A stretch of 64,000 bases of DNA from Cucumis sativus (Eukaryota; Streptophyta; Magnoliopsida; Cucurbitales; Cucurbitaceae), in assembly GCF_000004075.3 (NCBI RefSeq), contig NC_026655.2, forward strand, positions 6,386,001-6,450,000, in the 5' to 3' direction. Below are positions 60,501 through 64,000 of this stretch, in pieces. Below the pieces are notes generated by a model, which ran no database searches, was not told where the DNA came from, and worked only from the letters and a program-made list of their open reading frames with translations. Position 1 is the stretch's first letter. Each line of letters starts with the position of its first letter. The translations under genes and the position numbers were made by a program.

Positions 60501-61215
60501 ATTATTATTATTATTATTATATAGATATATAAAAGTTTATTTTGTTTTACCTCTCAATAATCTTATGGTCCCAAATTAAAAACTCAGTTTTTTCCTCACA
60601 ATTTCATCTCTTTTTATACTTCAATCTTTCCAAAGTTTTCCAAGAGAGATGACAATGAGGAGGGAGGAGGAAGGAGGAAGGGAGGACAGAGAAACCATCG
60701 ATATCCCCAAATAAAATTGATGTAATTCAAGTCTGAATTTAATTTCTCAAAATGAATTCTCTGCCAATTATGGCTAAGATAAGGGGTATTTATTGAGAAC
60801 TTGTAAGTAGTTACAATTAGTTGAAATAACTGTTTATGAAACAGCCTTAACTGTTAAACAGTTTAACTGTTTAAACTGTTTTACTAACTAACTACAGCTG
60901 TTTAACCATAGCTTTATTCTATATTACATCAAAAATATTTATTTAATAAATTAAAATGAGCTAAGTTGGCAAACTCTTAAGGAAACCAAAATTTTATTTT
61001 AAAAAATTCTATTTCTGTGTGCAAACTAATATTTTAAATCCATCGTTAAAAGAATATAATTGTTAGGCAAGTAGTGTATATATTTATTCAGAAATACATC
61101 TGTTCATGTCCCACGTTCCACTAATTATAAACAACTTCCATATATATTATTCAAAGCTCCATAATTCTTTTGAGTGTCTTACAAACTTTTTTTTGACAGT
61201 TCTGAGGAGGCCGTT
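60501..61215. promoter_or_regulatory. Upstream region of gene F
   Basis: Contains TATATATTTA at 61077-61086, about 130 bases before the ATG, a possible TATA box. A cluster of AACTGTT/AACAGTT words at 60848-60905 includes near-palindromes. A purine-rich run (GAGGAGGGAGGAGGAAGGAG) lies at 60657-60676. No gene. Confidence 0.35.
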
Positions 61216-63370
61216 ATGGTAAGCTCAGGGCAGACTTCCCATACCGAAGACGATGATATTTCTTCAGACTCAAATGGAGAAGAAGAACCAACCACTCCTC
61301 TAACACCTCAAAGCCCGAATGCTCCTCCGGCTGCTGAAGTCGTCGTCGATATAGACGATGGAGAAGGAGATGGAGATCAAGGACATGGAGAAGGAGAAGA
61401 AGGAGAAGGAGAAGATGAAGATGAGGAAGAGCAAGAGAACGAGGACGAAGAAGAAGAAAGCAATAGCGATGCCATGCCCCGGTCTTCCATGGAAGGCAAT
61501 CGGTCCCATACTGGAACCCCAACACCAGATGGCTCACATAATACAACAGATTCAAGCAGTGACGGTGGAGTAGAGCCTGAACCCAATCCCAATCCAAATC
61601 CACCGGCGGAAAATCAGTCTTCAATTCTGTACAACAGTATGTTCATCCATTCTATACATCTAATCTCTGTTCCTTCATAAATCTCTCCTTTTTTTTTTTT
61701 TTTACTTTACATTCTTCAATTTACAATCCCGTCCCTAAGATTATAATTTCAAACTCTCACCTATTATTAAAGAAAATTTCCAATACTCCATACTCTAAAT
61801 TTCCATTAATTTTACCTAAATAAAAAAAATGTAATTACATTATTAACATTTCTAGTTATGATAATGATGTGCATAAGAACTTTTTTTTTAATGGTAAATA
61901 CAACCGAATTTATTTAGTAATAAACTCGGATAGACTCTTATTAGCGATATAGTCTATTATGAATAAGTTATCATAAATTCTTTTTTGTTATATTTTTCCT
62001 TTTTATTTGTATCATAAGTACTTTAAGATTAATGGCTATATTTACCATTTTCATGAAAAGAATATATATTTTTTTCAAAACAAAGCTACTTGACTTTGTA
62101 TAGTTCTTAAATAAAGAGAATGTGAGGGGTAGTTGAGAGAGAAAGGGTAAAAGACAAAAACTTAAAGAAAAGAAAAACCAATTTTAATTTTTAATAATTT
62201 CAATATAAAAATAATAGTTACTTTTGTCTCATAACCAACTAATAAATGTTATTTAAATATATTTTAAATTTTTTATTTTTTAACAATAAATTGCAGTTAA
62301 TATATGTTTCTTCACATAAACAAACTTTAAAATTTGGATATTAACATAGAATTGTTTTGGAATATAGAAAAAAACTAAAATATTTATAAAATTAGCAAAA
62401 TGTTAATAGTAGACATTCACTAATCTAGTCTATGATGTTTCACTATTTTTATGAATAATATATAGTTTTTTTTTTTTAGTTTTATCAACTATGCCTAAAA
62501 ATCATTTAAAGTAATATACATACACATTATTGGGTGTTGTGTTTGGACAGCACACAAGATAAGATAGGTGCTACTTGATGCACCTAGCTAGGTTTTTCCC
62601 ACCTATAGAACTATTATAATTTTGATATTAATTAAGATATAGATTAGTGTCTTTTGTTTTTGTTGTATTATGGATGGGTTTGTATGTGCAGCGAGAAAGA
62701 AAAAAGGATTGCTTCCAGTACATGTTGTGTTATATCAATCTGCTATAAAGGGTGATTGGAAGACAGCCAAATCTATATTTGATGTAGATTCATCAGCAAT
62801 CACTATGAAGATTACTGATGGAGAGGATACTCCTCTTCATATTGCTGCTGCTGCAAAACATATTTCATTCGTTGAAAATTTGGTTAAAGAATATTCCTCT
62901 CCATCTGACTTAGCTATCAAAAATGGAAATGGAGATACTGCTCTTGCTTTCGCTGCTGCATCAGGAGTTGTACGAATCGCTAAAGTAATGGTTGACAATA
63001 ATGCTGAACTTCCAAATCTTTATAATGCTAATAAACCATTCCCAGTTCTAATGGCTGTAGCTTACAAACGCAAAGAAATGGCTTCCTTCCTCCTCTCCAA
63101 GACTGACTTTCAAAAGCTAAATAATTTTGAACAAATTGAACTTCTCATTGCTGCCATCTCCAGTGATTACTATGGTATTATATATATATTGCTTTATCCA
63201 TATCCTTACTTTAATTAATTAAAATATCATCCATATAAAATTAAATGTTCTTAATTCATATTATTTCTGTCTCTTTCGTTTATTTCAGATATAGCATTAG
63301 ATATTCTGACAAAGAAACCTGAATTAGCAAAGGCACGGATGGGTTTGAAAGAAACCGGTGGTAATTGGAG
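61216..63370 (+). CDS. Ankyrin-repeat/PGG family protein, gene F (5' part, continues past right edge)
   Basis: Three exons are visible: 61216-61636, 62692-63174 and 63289-63370. Codon phases 1, 1 and 2 match gene E exactly. The start ATG 61216 (MVSSGQTSHTEDDD) is the first in the open frame, which runs upstream without an ATG. Exon 1 (140 aa) is strongly acidic (EVVVDIDDGEGDGDQGHGEG, EDEDEEEQENEDEEEE) with a proline/asparagine end (PNPNPNPP). Exon 2 has LYQSAIKGDWKTAKSIFDVD, TPLHIAAAAKHISFVENL and DTALAFAAASGVVRIAKV. Exon 3 gives DIALDILTKKPELAKA and ends AATTGGAG|gtaattt, so the apparent TAA just after it lies in the intron. The rest (second ankyrin block, PGG domain) should follow to the right. 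It stands head to head with gene E, its closest relative in the window. Confidence 0.83.
61637..62691 (+). other. Intron 1 of gene F
   Basis: Donor ACA|gtatgt, acceptor gtatgtgcag. It contains diverged foldback words near 61880-62040 and 62370-62480 (AATATTTATAAAATTAGCAA). I see nothing else. Confidence 0.7.
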
Positions 63371-63454
63371 GTAATTTGGAAGAGAGATTTAAGAAAGAGC
63401 CTACTTTGTGTTATTAATCATTTCTATATATATAAATATATATATTTTGACTTG

Positions 63455-63790
63455 GTCGAGATGCTTTGACATCCCTCCTATTTTATATATACTAGTTGCT
63501 ACGGTGAGGATAGATTTTGTCCAACAAATTCATGATCTAGTGACTACAAATGTTATTAAAAATTCCCTTTCTATTATACCATTGCTTCTATATTGCTTAA
63601 CTAGCATGCGCTTTTGTAATCTTTTCACTTCCTTTTTAGCTTCTCTAATTCGCTCTGTACGTTTCCATCGATTAATGAGATTGCTTCTGGTCTTGGACTG
63701 TGATGAGATTGCTATAAAGGTGTCATCCTAGTTGAGAAGTTTTTGGTGCACTTATTGATCTCTCTTATCTTATGAATATTAGAAAAATAA
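63455..63790 (+). mobile_element. LINE-tail-like fragment in intron 3 of gene F
   Basis: GATGAGATTGCTATAAAGGT, GTCATCCTAGTTGAGAAGTT and TTTGGTGCACTTATTGATC fit the 3'-tail pattern of the LINE family (GATGAGGGTGC...GTCCACCTAGTGGAGAT, TGGTGCACTTACTGACC). The upstream 200 bases show no clear coding match. Confidence 0.45.
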
Positions 63791-64000
63791 AACAAATGTT
63801 TATCTTGACTAGTCTTTACAGTTACACATTTTTCTGTTATGTTCCAGAGAATTCCTATAAATATGTTTTCTAAAGTATCTAATTGGTGTAAGTTCTTTAG
63901 AATAATCTAATAATTAATATCTTTAATGTTGGCTTTTGTTTAAACGGTCATACAACTTATCCAAATTAAGTTTATATTTTAACAGTGAGAATCCAGAAGG

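Noticed and set aside
60848-60905. Cluster of AACTGTT words as a MYB-binding array for gene F
   Set aside because: The word is short and AT-rich. Without conservation data it is not separable from chance, so it is only mentioned in the upstream-region entry.
61214-61624. Minus-strand frame of 136 residues rich in Leu and His
   Set aside because: It is a shadow of gene F exon 1, caused by GAA/GAG/GAT repeats.
1-64000. CRISPR arrays, bacterial operons, tRNA or rRNA genes
   Set aside because: The repeats seen are minisatellites or dispersed elements. No tRNA cloverleaf with A and B boxes and no rRNA stretch was recognised by eye.

Overview
This is AT-rich nuclear DNA of a flowering plant. The split genes have GT-AG introns, there is a Ty1/copia LTR element and decayed L1-like LINEs, and the gene families (ankyrin-PGG, dirigent, STIG1-like, MAGL-type hydrolase) are plant ones. 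The foldback repeats with TCTATCA/TGATAGA cores recall cucurbit genomes such as Cucumis. That placement is an inference from memory, not something the sequence proves.

The backbone is a cluster of membrane-anchored ankyrin-repeat proteins with a C-terminal PGG domain (ACD6/ITN1-like). Four are tandem on the minus strand: A (114-3483, running off the left edge), B (9906-18154), C (19494-22621) and D (24687-28026). A fifth, E (52108-55419, minus), lies head to head with a sixth, F (61216 to the right edge, plus). A start-less copy of exon 1 is stranded near 50.0-50.3 kb. I rebuilt the exons from splice sites and paralogue comparison. The reading frame closes for B (652 aa), C (678 aa), D (650 aa) and E (696 aa). 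Exon layout differs between paralogues: B has an in-frame block where intron 3 should be, C and D lack intron 4, and E and F carry an extra intron.

Between D and E (28-52 kb) lie unrelated single genes: an intronless dirigent protein (31.6-32.4 kb, minus), an eight-exon MAGL/caffeoylshikimate-esterase-type hydrolase (36.6-38.7 kb, minus) and two tandem secreted STIG1-like cysteine-rich proteins (44.6 and 48.1 kb, plus). The STIG1-like genes were duplicated together with their promoters. The promoter-side block of the hydrolase is also duplicated upstream, but without a gene.

Mobile DNA fills much of the rest. A decayed copia element (11659-15916) sits in sense orientation in intron 2 of gene B. 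About ten fragments of one LINE family, the largest at 58.2-60.1 kb, several short foldback elements and three minisatellites are also present. The LINE at 58 kb is inserted in one copy of a direct duplication that separates E from F. The ankyrin-PGG family is known for defence and cell-death signalling. A shared pathway with the STIG1-like neighbours is only a speculation from position.
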